A stretch of DNA of 18,242 nucleotides from Atribacteria bacterium SCGC AAA255-N14 (GTDB lineage: Bacteria > Atribacterota > JS1 > SB-45 > 34-128), in contig ASPC01000036.1 in assembly GCA_000405345.1 (NCBI GenBank), forward strand, positions 1-18,242, read 5' to 3'. The notes below the pieces were generated by a model. The model saw only the letters and a list, made by a program, of their open reading frames with translations, ran no database searches and was not told where the DNA came from. The translations under genes and the position numbers were made by a program. This document shows, one piece after another, positions 1-8,046 of this stretch (its first letter is position 1; each line of letters begins with the position of its first letter).

Positions 1-95
1 CCTAAAGAAACTGATGATATACCGGTAGCTTTAAAAAATAATAAGTTTGTAGAACCTTTTGAATCAGTAACCGAACTGTATGGAATCCCCAAATA
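1..95. repeat. left arm of perfect 95-bp inverted repeat inside ntpI
   Basis: Bases 1-95 are the exact reverse complement of 3880-3974; the first mismatch inward is base 96 against base 3879. The arm codes for 31 residues of subunit I. It touches the window edge, so its real length may be greater than what is visible. Confidence 0.97.
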
Positions 96-1029
96 TACTG
101 AATTTGACCCCACTCCCTTATTTACTCCTTTTTATTTTATTTTCTTTGGGATGTGTTTGTCTGATGCCGGTTACGGCTTAGTTATAGCTGTTTTGTCTTA
201 CCTGGCTTTGAAAAAATTCAAATTTGAAGGAATGGCAAAGAAATTTTTTGGATTATTTTTCTTAGGGGGCATATCCACTTTTATTATGGGGGCGATTATG
301 GGTAGTTGGATGGGTGATACACTTAATTATCTTCCAGAAAATCTTTTATTTGTAAAAACTTTTTTAATTAATACAATATCCTTGCTTGACCCGATAAAAG
401 ACCCCATGCCTCTATTATTGATATCTCTATCTTTGGGAGTAATCCAAATTTACGCCGGGTTTATTATTAAATTTATTGCAAACGTTAAAAAAAATAAGAT
501 TAAAACAGGATTGATGGACCAGGGCTCATGGTTGTTATTGATTTCCGGATTACTTTTATCTATATTAGTAAATAGTGTTGGTTCTTTAGCGGGTTTAAAA
601 ATTATCACAAAATATATTACTTGGGCAGGATTGTTATCTGTAGTTGTTACACAGGGAAGATCAAATAAGAATATTATACTAAAAGCTGCTGGTGGAGTAC
701 TAAGTTTATACGATATTATTGGTTATTTTAGTGACATACTTTCTTATTCACGTCTATTTGCCCTAGGATTATCTACTGCAGTATTGGCAGTGGTAGTAAA
801 TAACTTTGTAATGTTGTTTAAGGATATTCCATTTGTTGGTTTTATTCTAGCAGCTTTAGTTTTTATTATTGGACATTTTTTTAATATGCTGATAAGCGGC
901 ATGGGAGCATTTATCCATTCAACTCGTTTACAGTACGTAGAATATTTTACTAAGTTTTACGAAGGTGGAGGAACTCCCTTTAAACCTTTTAAGGTCATTA
1001 CAAAATATATAAAGGTTCAAACTAGTTAG
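1..1029 (+). pseudogene. ntpI: V-type ATPase subunit I, C-terminal membrane half (5' end missing)
   Basis: The reading frame is open from base 1 and ends at a TAG at 1027-1029. It encodes the membrane half of subunit I (the a-subunit homologue), the stator that carries ions past the rotor ring. The segment is strongly hydrophobic with several membrane spans. The conserved motif SYSRLFALGLS is present, and its arginine (codon 751-753), expected to be the essential ion-channel arginine of this family, is intact. The first 31 codons also occur inverted at 3880-3974, where they end the N-terminal half of the same gene. Joining the halves gives 664 residues, a normal length for the family. There is no start codon with a ribosome site here; the internal ATG at 151 lies in mid-protein. 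So this is a gene fragment, split by an inversion or a chimeric join, and not an independent gene. Confidence 0.93.
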
Positions 1030-1043
1030 GAAACAGTAATTCC

Positions 1044-1073
1044 TATCGAGTATCGCGTATCGAGTATCGCGTA
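1044..1073. repeat. 14-bp tandem repeat between ntpI and ntpK
   Basis: The unit TATCGAGTATCGCG occurs twice in tandem, followed by two bases of a third. The related unit AGTATCGAGTATAT recurs with the same 14-bp period at 15674-15711. It lies in a 106-bp gap between two genes normally closely spaced in this operon. Confidence 0.85.
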
Positions 1074-1126
1074 AGGAAGTTAAGACTTAGGAGTATTAGT
1101 TAAACTTTATCATTAATTAGAAATAG

Positions 1127-1612
<486 letters not shown>

Positions 1613-1627
1613 AAGGACGACTATTAT

Positions 1628-2224
1628 ATGACTATTAAAGATATAAGCGAAAAAATTATATCTGATGCAAAAATTCAAGCAGATAAAATTATTGCTAAGG
1701 CGGAAGATAACGCAAATAATATTAAAAATAAAGGTAGAAAAGAAGCAGATAATGTAAAAAAGACCATATTATACAAGATCAACCAAGAAGCTTCTTTAAG
1801 AAAGAGCAAAATATTAACTGAGGCGAATTTAGGAGCAAAGAAAACTATCCTATCAGAAAAGCAAAAAATTATGGGAGATGTTTTTGGTAATGCCCTGGAA
1901 AACATTTTAAAATTAAGCAATAAAGAATATCAAAACTTTATAAAAAAATTGATATTAGATAATATTGAAAAAGGCGATGAAACTATCTTTATTGGGGATT
2001 CAGATAAAAATAGAATATCTAAAGTTTTTATCGAAGATACAAACAAAGAAGTAGAAGCCAAAGGCAAAAAGGGTGAATTAAAATTATCTAATTCTTACCT
2101 TACGATAAAAGGTGGAATAATTATTGGGTCTGGTGCGATAAGAAAAAATATTTCATTGGAATTACTATTAAAAAACGTTAGAGAAGAATCAGAAACGCAG
2201 GTAAGTAAAATTTTATTTGATTAA
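1628..2224 (+). CDS. ntpE: V-type ATPase subunit E (peripheral stalk)
   Basis: Subunit E pairs with the small coiled-coil stalk subunit to hold the catalytic head against the membrane stator. The N-terminal part (about residues 1-100) is a charged Ala/Lys/Glu-rich helix suited to a coiled coil. The C-terminal part is a mixed globular domain containing the family-like stretch KGGIIIGSG near residue 160. The length, 198 residues, is typical. It starts 15 bases after ntpK, with AAGGA about nine bases upstream of the ATG. The operon is interrupted after this gene: 361 bases of repeat-derived DNA separate it from ntpC, where many relatives have almost none. Confidence 0.9.
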   Translation: MTIKDISEKIISDAKIQADKIIAKAEDNANNIKNKGRKEADNVKKTILYKINQEASLRKSKILTEANLGAKKTILSEKQKIMGDVFGNALENILKLSNKEYQNFIKKLILDNIEKGDETIFIGDSDKNRISKVFIEDTNKEVEAKGKKGELKLSNSYLTIKGGIIIGSGAIRKNISLELLLKNVREESETQVSKILFD

Positions 2225-2230
2225 ATTGTA

Positions 2231-2535
2231 TAGGAATTTCCTTTTTTCGTAAGCCCTAATTAACATATAGTAATAAAACGAAAAATGAAAAGCGCAAAAC
2301 GCAAAACCATAGCTTAAAATTAAAAATTTAAATATATTGTTTTATCTATTGATTTCCATCTTTCTTATCTTGCATGCTATATAGCAAAAATGAAAAAATA
2401 AAGATGCAAAAACTAAAACTTAAAATTTAGTACTGAGAGAGAAAGTTTTAAGTTTTGAATTATGGTTTTTCGCTTTTAATTTTAAATTTTTAGCCATATA
2501 CTAAAAATTGTATTTGAGACTAACGACTAATTTAT
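2231..2535 (+). repeat. dispersed ~300-bp element, copy 1 (ntpE-ntpC gap)
   Basis: This gap aligns by eye along its whole length with the reverse complement of 10533-10853. Shared landmarks, in order, include ATTTCCTTTTT, GAAAAGCGCAAAACG, the pair ATTGATTTCCATCTTTCTTATCT/ATTGATTTTCACC..., ACTGAGA, and the GACTAACG/AACTAACG tail. The part at 2279-2494 has inverted ends: GAAAAGCG...AAAACCATA on the left faces a TATGG...TTTTTCGCTTTT block on the right, like a MITE or a long folded RNA. No reading frame of note lies inside. The rest of the 361-base gap holds only the ntpC ribosome site. Confidence 0.75.
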
Positions 2536-2585
2536 ATTCTAATAATGATATATATTGTGTAGTTTAATTAGAGAAGGGTTTATTT

Positions 2586-3641
2586 ATGTTTAAACACTTT
2601 ACCGCAGATACTAATAATCAAGAAGAATATGCTTTTGCTAATGGAAGAATAAAGAAGTTAGAAAAAGAATTATTAAATAATGAAATATTAGATAGAATGA
2701 TAAAATCAAGTGATATCACTTCTGCTATAAAAATATTAACGGAAAGTGATTTAAATGATTATTCTTTTGATCTTAATAATCCTTCAAATTTTGAGATTTC
2801 ATTAAATCAAGAATTATTACATACTTATGACATAATAAAAAGCATCTCTTTAGTTTCTACTTTTAATTTTCTTTATTTTACCTTTGCCTCCAAGTATGAT
2901 TTTCATAATATCAAGATACTTATAAAATCGAAATATCTAAAAAAAGAATTTTCTAATGAATTAATTTCACCAATTAGTACTATAGATGTAGGAAAACTCA
3001 ATTCAGCGATTAAAGACGAAAAATATGAAGATATTCCCGATTCTTTTGAGTTTCTAATTAAAAAAACATTTTCCGAGTATAGTAAATATAAAGACCCGGA
3101 GATAATAGATTTTGTTTTAGATAAAGAAAGATACATAATGATATTCAATAAAATTAGAGAAGTAGAAATAATTGAAGTAGAAGAACTTTTTTTAAAAAGA
3201 TTTATTAAAATAAACATAGATCTTAATAATATAATTAATTGCGTCAGAGCAAAGATAAGAGGGGAGAAAAAAGCTTTTACCAAAGAGTTCTTGATTCCCG
3301 AAGGTGATTTTAAAACGGAAAACTTAATAGAAATATATGATTCTCCTTTATCTACCTGGTGTGAAAAACTTGTATATACCGATTATAAAGATACAATAGA
3401 ACTGGGCATAAATTATTTTCAAAAGAATAATTCCTTAATGGAATTGGAAAAATTAAGAGATAATTTTATCCTAAATTTTTCAAAGATAGGAAAATACGTT
3501 ACCTTTGGGATTGAACCGTTAGTGGGATTCATTACCGCCAAAGAGAACGACATAAAAAATATTAGAATAATATTATCGGGCAAGTTAAATAAATTATCTC
3601 CTGATAAAATTAAAGAAAGAGTACGTGATACTTATGTCTAA
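2586..3641 (+). CDS. ntpC: V-type ATPase subunit C (rotor-to-stalk connector, AC39/d family)
   Basis: Subunit C sits on top of the membrane rotor ring and links it to the central stalk. The 351 residues are mostly helical and soluble, with no membrane segments, and the length fits the family. The early motif ANGRIKKLEKELL and the final region near GIEPLVGFITAKENDIKNI (residues about 315-335) are typical of bacterial and archaeal subunit C, where the C-terminal part reads PLxGYIxAKExEIKNIR. AAGGG lies eight bases before ATG 2586. Its end overlaps the start of the F-subunit gene by eight bases, which suggests translational coupling. Position and motifs together make the call firm, though overall similarity in this family is low. 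Confidence 0.9.
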   Translation: MFKHFTADTNNQEEYAFANGRIKKLEKELLNNEILDRMIKSSDITSAIKILTESDLNDYSFDLNNPSNFEISLNQELLHTYDIIKSISLVSTFNFLYFTFASKYDFHNIKILIKSKYLKKEFSNELISPISTIDVGKLNSAIKDEKYEDIPDSFEFLIKKTFSEYSKYKDPEIIDFVLDKERYIMIFNKIREVEIIEVEELFLKRFIKINIDLNNIINCVRAKIRGEKKAFTKEFLIPEGDFKTENLIEIYDSPLSTWCEKLVYTDYKDTIELGINYFQKNNSLMELEKLRDNFILNFSKIGKYVTFGIEPLVGFITAKENDIKNIRIILSGKLNKLSPDKIKERVRDTYV

Positions 3642-4134
3642 AATTGCTTTAATGGGAAATAGAGAAACGATAATAGGTTTTAAATTGCTGGGTGTTTCTA
3701 TATTTCCCGTAAAGAAAAAGGAAGAATCTATAGAAATATTAAATAAATTAGTAAAAGAAGAATATGCGGTGATATTTATAACCGAAGAAATAGGCTGTCA
3801 AATAATTGAAGAAATAGAAATACTACAAAAAACATCTTTTACAAGCATAACCATAATACCCAGTAAATCGGAAAAGAATTATTTGGGGATTCCATACAGT
3901 TCGGTTACTGATTCAAAAGGTTCTACAAACTTATTATTTTTTAAAGCTACCGGTATATCATCAGTTTCTTTAGGGTCACTAAAGACTATCGACAATTCTT
4001 TAAATTTTTTGTATAATGTATTTTTTAATTTATTTAGGTCTTTCTCTAAAATCCATCCCTCGATAATTATTACTTTTTTAGTCTGTTTGATATATTTTTC
4101 TATATCTTTTTTGCTTTTTAAGATGGATAGATAA
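3634..4134 (+). pseudogene. ntpG: V-type ATPase subunit F, truncated and fused to antisense ntpI sequence
   Basis: The first 82-86 residues from ATG 3634 are an F subunit, the central-stalk protein called NtpG in Enterococcus. MSKIALMGNRETIIGF and the central VIFITEEIG strand are typical. The family normally continues after the LGI motif with about 20 more residues, a final helix. Here base 3880 begins the inverted repeat, so everything after about residue 82 is translated from the antisense strand of ntpI and is not F sequence. The open frame runs on to 4134 by chance and would give a 166-residue hybrid, with a false membrane-like tail. An upstream GTG at 3625 in the same frame is less likely as the start. 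The downstream A, B and D genes expected next are absent. Confidence 0.88.
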
Positions 4135-4940
4135 TCAAAAGCGGCGTATAACCATAAATTCTCTCTATTCAGCTTTTTACTTGCATCAAAAATTATTTTT
4201 CTTTTTTCTTCAATATTTTTTAATTCTTCGGATATATCGCCCAAGATATCATTTGGAGTTCCACTGAATTCTAAGGGCGCTTTAAAATAGTCAATACTAT
4301 ATTTACTCAATATTTTTTTAATAGAAGAATGGTATTCAGATATTGAAAGAATGACTACCTTACTTTGTTTTTTGTCTTCACTAATTTTTTTTATTTCTAT
4401 TTCTTTGCCTATTTTTTTTATTTCTTCCAGGCAAGAAATAAAATCTTTTGAAGAGAGAGTTCCGGTAATAGTTCTAGTATTTTTTGTTTCTTCTAAATCT
4501 TCTATTTTTACGTCTAATTCTCTCCATTCTTCCAACTGTTCTTGAGTATTTTTCAGATGATTTTCTCTAGTTTTTAGTTTTTTAAGGTCTCCATCTGATT
4601 CTACGCACTTTTCATAGATTTTTTTATAATCATGTTGTAAAAATAAAGAAGACAATTTTTTATAATCATAAACGTTGTCCAAAGTTGATACAGACTTATC
4701 TGATTTTTTGGATTTGCTTTGAATATTTGACAGGTAATCTACGCAATATTTCACTTCTGCCAATGCGGAGTCGCTTTCGGTAATATTTATTTCGTTAAAG
4801 CCTAACAAACCGGATATCTTTAATTTAGATGTAATATCTATTATCTGGATACAGCCTGCTTTTTGGAGTTCCTCAATAATATTGTCTTTTAACTCAAGAT
4901 GAGTAAAAATGTTTACCTTTTTTACTTTGCAAACAGCCAT
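3879..4940 (-). pseudogene. ntpI: V-type ATPase subunit I, N-terminal cytoplasmic half (3' end missing)
   Basis: This frame encodes the cytoplasmic half of subunit I. It opens with MAVCKVKKVNIFTHLELKD, continues through long Lys/Glu-rich coiled-coil stretches (about residues 60-160 and 225-260), and reaches the TDDIPVALKN region just before the first membrane helix. The cytoplasmic part contacts the peripheral stalks. It stops at residue 353 with a TAA (3881-3879) created exactly at the repeat boundary; the missing 311 residues are encoded at 96-1029 on the other strand. AGGAAAATA precedes the ATG, which overlaps the stop codon of the preceding stalk gene by one base (TAATG). Alone the product could not move ions. 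It is one gene in two pieces. Confidence 0.93.
3880..3974. repeat. right arm of perfect 95-bp inverted repeat; chimeric or inversion junction
   Basis: These bases are identical to 1-95 in reverse complement. The outward edge runs on as normal ntpI sequence at 3975 and beyond; the inward edge at 3879/3880 is where F-subunit sequence changes to antisense ntpI. The bases TATTTGGGGATT at the switch also read YLGI in the F frame, a stretch the F family expects here. Perhaps 10-12 bp of microhomology therefore exists between the joined sequences. Confidence 0.95.
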
Positions 4941-5266
4941 TATTTTCCTTCCATCACTTTTTTAATTATTATTTTTGCGGCTTCATCGATATTTTTTAAA
5001 GATTTTCTACCTAATTCTTCTTTTTCTCTTTCGCAACTTTTTCTAATATTATCTGCTTCTATTCTGGCCGATTCTTCCTCTCTTTCAATTATTACTTTTC
5101 CTTCTTTTTTAGTTTCTTCTTTGATTCTTTCTATTAACTTATCAGCTTCTTCGTGAGCATCATTCATGATTTTTTCAGCTTTATCATCGGCTTCTTTAAT
5201 AATTTTATCTGCAGCAGTCTCAGTTTTTTTAACTTCTTCGATGATCTTATTTAACAAATAATTCAC
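4940..5266 (-). CDS. ntpF: V-type ATPase small peripheral-stalk subunit (G/H type)
   Basis: This 108-residue protein is almost entirely a charged Lys/Glu/Ala helix, as expected for the subunit that forms the heterodimeric coiled-coil stalk with subunit E (called F in Enterococcus, G in Thermus, H in archaea). It is first in the operon, as ntpF is in Enterococcus. The longest frame begins with GTG at 5266, but the ribosome site GAGGG directly abuts that codon. The TTG at 5257 has a better eight-base spacing and would give a protein three residues shorter, so I consider it at least as likely. It overlaps ntpI by one base and follows a clear promoter with a leader of about 90 bases. Confidence 0.85.
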   Translation of the reverse strand: MNYLLNKIIEEVKKTETAADKIIKEADDKAEKIMNDAHEEADKLIERIKEETKKEGKVIIEREEESARIEADNIRKSCEREKEELGRKSLKNIDEAAKIIIKKVMEGK

Positions 5267-5359
5267 CCCTCAGTAATTATAAAATAATTTATAAAACTTT
5301 TATAAAATAACATAGAATAATTTCTAAATATGTTGTCCATAAATTTACATATAACAGGA

Positions 5360-5388
5360 ATTATAACATATCAGATAATCGTTTTCAA
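5360..5388 (-). promoter_or_regulatory. sigma70-type promoter of the V-ATPase operon
   Basis: On the minus strand, TTGAAA (5388-5383) and a perfect TATAAT (5365-5360) are separated by 17 bases. Transcription would start near 5353, about 90 bases before the first gene. The first base of the -35 box lies in the left target duplication of the insertion sequence, so the element sits immediately upstream of the promoter and has not broken the core hexamers. Confidence 0.72.
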
Positions 5389-5404
5389 TTTTTTACTCAT
5401 TTTT
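5388..5404. repeat. left copy of 17-bp target-site duplication
   Basis: ATTTTTTACTCATTTT here is repeated perfectly over 17 bases at 6968-6984, directly flanking the two ends of the insertion sequence. Only the left neighbour promoter and the right neighbour ispG 3' end touch these copies. Confidence 0.88.
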
Positions 5405-5416
5405 GTTATTTACAAA

Positions 5417-5463
5417 TCAAAAGTGGACTATTTTTTTAATAATTTACATTTCAAAAGTGGACT
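5417..5463. repeat. paired transposase-site repeats, left end
   Basis: TCAAAAGTGGACT occurs at 5417-5429 and again at 5451-5463 in the same direction, 34 bases apart. They are likely outer and inner transposase binding sites. Confidence 0.85.
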
Positions 5464-5527
5464 AATCAAAAACAGTAAAAAGATGTAATCTAGAACTAAA
5501 TTCTAAAGAGAAAAGAGGTTCTAAATT

Positions 5528-6787
5528 ATGTCTAAACAATTACACAAAAACTTTGTAGATGAGCAAGTAAAATTAATATTAAAAAGTTATGTGGATAAAG
5601 AAATCAAGATTATTCATATCTTATCGATTCTCAGAATCAAAAGAAGCAGATTCTTTGAATTATTGAATAGATATAAAAAAGGTCCGGACAATTTTTCTAT
5701 CCAGTATAACAGAAAAACAATCAATCGAAAGATTGATAAAGCCATTGAAACAAATATCATAAAAGAATTAAATACAGAAAAAAATTTAATTAAAGAAAAA
5801 GAAACTCCGATTAGATGTTACAATTACAGTTATATAAAAGATATTTTAGAAAATGAATATAACCAGAAGGTATCTCTAACTACTATAATCAACCGGGCAA
5901 AAACAAATGGCTTTTACCTTACAAAGACAAAGAGAAAAGTACATGATAGAGAAGTAATAACTAATTATCCGGGAGAGCTTATTCAACATGATTCTTCCCA
6001 TCATCAGTTCTCTAAATATGCGAATAAATGGTATCTGATTACATCACTTGATGATTACAGCAGGCTGATCTTGTATGCTGTCCTGGTAGAAAGAGAGACC
6101 ACCTGGGAACATATCCTGGCCTTAGAATATGTTTTAATAAAATATGGGTTTCCTCTGGCCTATTATGTAGATAGTCATTCAATCTTTCGCTTTGTACAGG
6201 GAAGAGACAGTTACTGGAGAAACCATTACAAACTTACTGATGAGGCAGATCCTCAGTGGAAACAGGTTTTAGATGATTGTGGGGTGAAGGTAACCTATGC
6301 TCTATCTCCACAGGCAAAGGGTAAAATTGAAAGACCTTATAGATGGATTCAGGACCGATTAGTAAGGACCTGTTACAGAGAGAATATTAGGGATATTAAA
6401 GAGGCCCAATTAATCTTGAATAATCTTGTCCAACAATATAATTACAGAATAGTTCATTCTACCACCGGGGAAATTCCCTATATCAGATTTCAAAGAGCAT
6501 TAAGAGAGAAAAGATCTCTCTTTAGAGAATTTACCATAAGTCCACCTTTTAAGTCAGTAAAGGATATCTTCTGTTTAAGAGTAGAGAGAATGGTAAATTC
6601 TTATCGCAAAGTTTCTATAAATAATTTAGAATTAAAAGTACCTAAAGCACCACTGCATGAGAGAATACAACTTCGGATTAGCCCAGATAAAGAATCTGGC
6701 ATATCTGAAGTAAGATTCTGGCATGAAGGTGAACTTTTAGGTATTCAAAAAGTTAAAAATAGTGAGCTTAATTTAGTCCAGCTTTAA
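5528..6787 (+). CDS. DDE transposase with integrase (rve) core
   Basis: This 419-residue protein cuts and joins the ends of the element. Residues about 1-55 form a helix-turn-helix-like region (ILSILRIKRSRFFELLNRYK), followed by a second DNA-binding segment near 95-130. The catalytic core shows D155 (LIQHDSSHH), D215 (YYVDSHSIF) and E268 (QAKGKIERPYRW), all present. The D-E spacing of about 52 is wider than the 35 of classical rve cores because of an insert (VQGRDSYWRNHYKLTDEADP). That is a feature I associate with the IS1202/ISNCY side of the IS481-like group. The C-terminal part (about 330-419) is beta-rich, as in related enzymes. AGAGG lies nine bases upstream of ATG 5528. The gene looks intact and probably functional. 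Confidence 0.93.
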   Translation: MSKQLHKNFVDEQVKLILKSYVDKEIKIIHILSILRIKRSRFFELLNRYKKGPDNFSIQYNRKTINRKIDKAIETNIIKELNTEKNLIKEKETPIRCYNYSYIKDILENEYNQKVSLTTIINRAKTNGFYLTKTKRKVHDREVITNYPGELIQHDSSHHQFSKYANKWYLITSLDDYSRLILYAVLVERETTWEHILALEYVLIKYGFPLAYYVDSHSIFRFVQGRDSYWRNHYKLTDEADPQWKQVLDDCGVKVTYALSPQAKGKIERPYRWIQDRLVRTCYRENIRDIKEAQLILNNLVQQYNYRIVHSTTGEIPYIRFQRALREKRSLFREFTISPPFKSVKDIFCLRVERMVNSYRKVSINNLELKVPKAPLHERIQLRISPDKESGISEVRFWHEGELLGIQKVKNSELNLVQL

Positions 6788-6920
6788 CCTTTTAACTAAT
6801 AATTTATTTACATCTAGAGAGTAAAAAAATAGTATATTTTTAATCTTTAAAGATGGTTCACTTTTAAAAAATTAATTGATTTATTTTAAATTATAATTAG
6901 CAAATTTTTTAGCTTAATTT

Positions 6921-6955
6921 AGTCCACTTTTGAATTTTAAAAAGTCCACTTTTGA
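6921..6955. repeat. paired transposase-site repeats, right end
   Basis: AGTCCACTTTTGA, the reverse complement of the left-end unit, occurs at 6921-6933 and 6943-6955, 22 bases apart. A degraded relative (GGTTCACTTTTAA) is visible near 6854. The remaining bases between 6788 and 6920 are AT-rich with no gene. Confidence 0.85.
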
Positions 6956-6967
6956 AACGTAACTAAC

Positions 6968-6984
6968 ATTTTTTACTCATTTTT
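6968..6984. repeat. right copy of 17-bp target-site duplication (holds the ispG stop)
   Basis: It is identical to 5388-5404. This copy contains the ispG stop codon (TAA at 6975-6973) and the codons just before it. The insertion therefore landed at the last codons of ispG and restored the end of the gene by duplication. Confidence 0.88.
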
Positions 6985-8025
6985 AATTTCTTCCAATAAT
7001 CTTCTTATTATTATTTTATCACTATCTTTAGCGATTATCTTACCCTTTTTAAACAGTACTCCCTTTTCTTTATCGAAGGCAACGCCTATATCAGCTTCTC
7101 TTGCTTCGCCCGGCCCATTTACCATACAACCCATAACTGCAATAGTTAATGGTTTATCGATATGACAAATCTCTTTTTCTACTTTTTTCACAATTTTATC
7201 TAAATCTACTTTACATCTTCCACAGGTTGGGCAGGAAATTAAATTTGGGCCCTTTTGCCTAAGATGTAAGGCTTTTAATATCTCGTACCCCACTTTTATT
7301 TCTTTTACGGGATCTCCGGTCAAAGATACTCTAATGGTGTCACCGATTCCTTGAAATAATAAAGAACCGATTCCCACAGATGATTTAATAATGCCTGAAA
7401 AAGGCGGGCCTGCTTCAGTAATCCCCAAATGTAAAGGATAATCATATTTTGAGGAAAATATATTATTCGCTTCGATGGTGCTAATTACATCCGTAGATTT
7501 AATGGAGAATTTTACATTATGATAGTCGATTTCGTCCAATATCTTGATAATATTATCAGCACTTTCTATTAGAGCTTCGGGAGTTACTTTTTTATGTTTT
7601 TTTAATATATTTTTATCTAATGAACCTGAGTTTATACCAAACCTGATAGGTAGATTTCTTTCTTTTGCTGATTTTATAATTAATTTAAGCCTTTCTACAT
7701 TTTTTATATTCCCGGGGTTTATTCTTAATCCATCTACTCCAAGTTCGATTGCTTTTAAGGCTAATTTATAATCATAGTGAATATCGGCAACCAGAGGTAT
7801 ATTAATTTCTTTTTTTATCAGCGGCAGCGAGTAACATGATTCTAAATCCGGAACAGCTACCCTTACAAGTTCACAACCTTCTTTTTCCATTCTTTTTATT
7901 TGGGATACTGTATCTGAGATATTTTTCGTGTCAGTATTAGTCATTGATTGAACTGAAATTGGAGCATTTCCTCCAATTTCCAAGTTACCCACTCCAATAC
8001 TTCTGGTCTTTCTTCTCTTATACAT
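6973..8025 (-). CDS. ispG: 4-hydroxy-3-methylbut-2-enyl diphosphate synthase (IspG/GcpE)
   Basis: IspG makes HMBPP from methylerythritol cyclodiphosphate, the penultimate MEP-pathway step, using a [4Fe-4S] cluster. The expected ligands are present: C265 and C268 (SCPTCGRC), C300 (VMGCMVNGPGEA) and E307. Motif NTDTKN (30-35) and GLRINPGN (99-106) are typical of the TIM-barrel domain. The 350-residue length is the short bacterial form without the plant-type insert. It starts 21 bases after rseP stops and closes a run including dxr, the first committed MEP enzyme, and uppS, which uses the product. Electrons would come from flavodoxin or ferredoxin; a ferredoxin gene lies upstream in the same cluster. 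The stop codon lies inside the target duplication of the adjacent insertion sequence. Confidence 0.97.
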   Translation of the reverse strand: MYKRRKTRSIGVGNLEIGGNAPISVQSMTNTDTKNISDTVSQIKRMEKEGCELVRVAVPDLESCYSLPLIKKEINIPLVADIHYDYKLALKAIELGVDGLRINPGNIKNVERLKLIIKSAKERNLPIRFGINSGSLDKNILKKHKKVTPEALIESADNIIKILDEIDYHNVKFSIKSTDVISTIEANNIFSSKYDYPLHLGITEAGPPFSGIIKSSVGIGSLLFQGIGDTIRVSLTGDPVKEIKVGYEILKALHLRQKGPNLISCPTCGRCKVDLDKIVKKVEKEICHIDKPLTIAVMGCMVNGPGEAREADIGVAFDKEKGVLFKKGKIIAKDSDKIIIRRLLEEIKNE

Positions 8026-8046
8026 AACTTACAATTTCCTTATTTT

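Larger units (their letters stand above)
5405..6967 (+). mobile_element. complete insertion sequence, IS481/IS1202-like, 1563 bp
   Basis: The element is bounded by 17-bp direct repeats (5388-5404, 6968-6984). Its ends are imperfect inverted repeats: the left starts GTTATTTACAAATCAAAAG and the right, read inward, starts GTTAGTTACGTTTCAAAAG, both running into TGGACT. Each end also has a second inward copy of TCAAAAGTGGACT. One intact transposase gene fills the interior, opposite in direction to the neighbouring genes. A perfect duplication and an unbroken gene suggest a fairly recent insertion. A 17-bp duplication is long; from memory the IS1202 family, especially its ISTde1-like group, makes duplications of 15-18 bp. 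The family call is an inference from that length and from the catalytic spacing. Confidence 0.87.

Noticed and set aside
2514..2548. Promoter for ntpC inside the ntpE-ntpC gap
   Set aside because: TTGAGA with TATTCT or TTCTAA gives a poor -10 box and off spacing (15 or 17). In such AT-rich DNA this is expected by chance.
3892..4134. A novel membrane extension on the F subunit
   Set aside because: It is the antisense strand of ntpI read in a chance open frame, beginning exactly at the repeat boundary.
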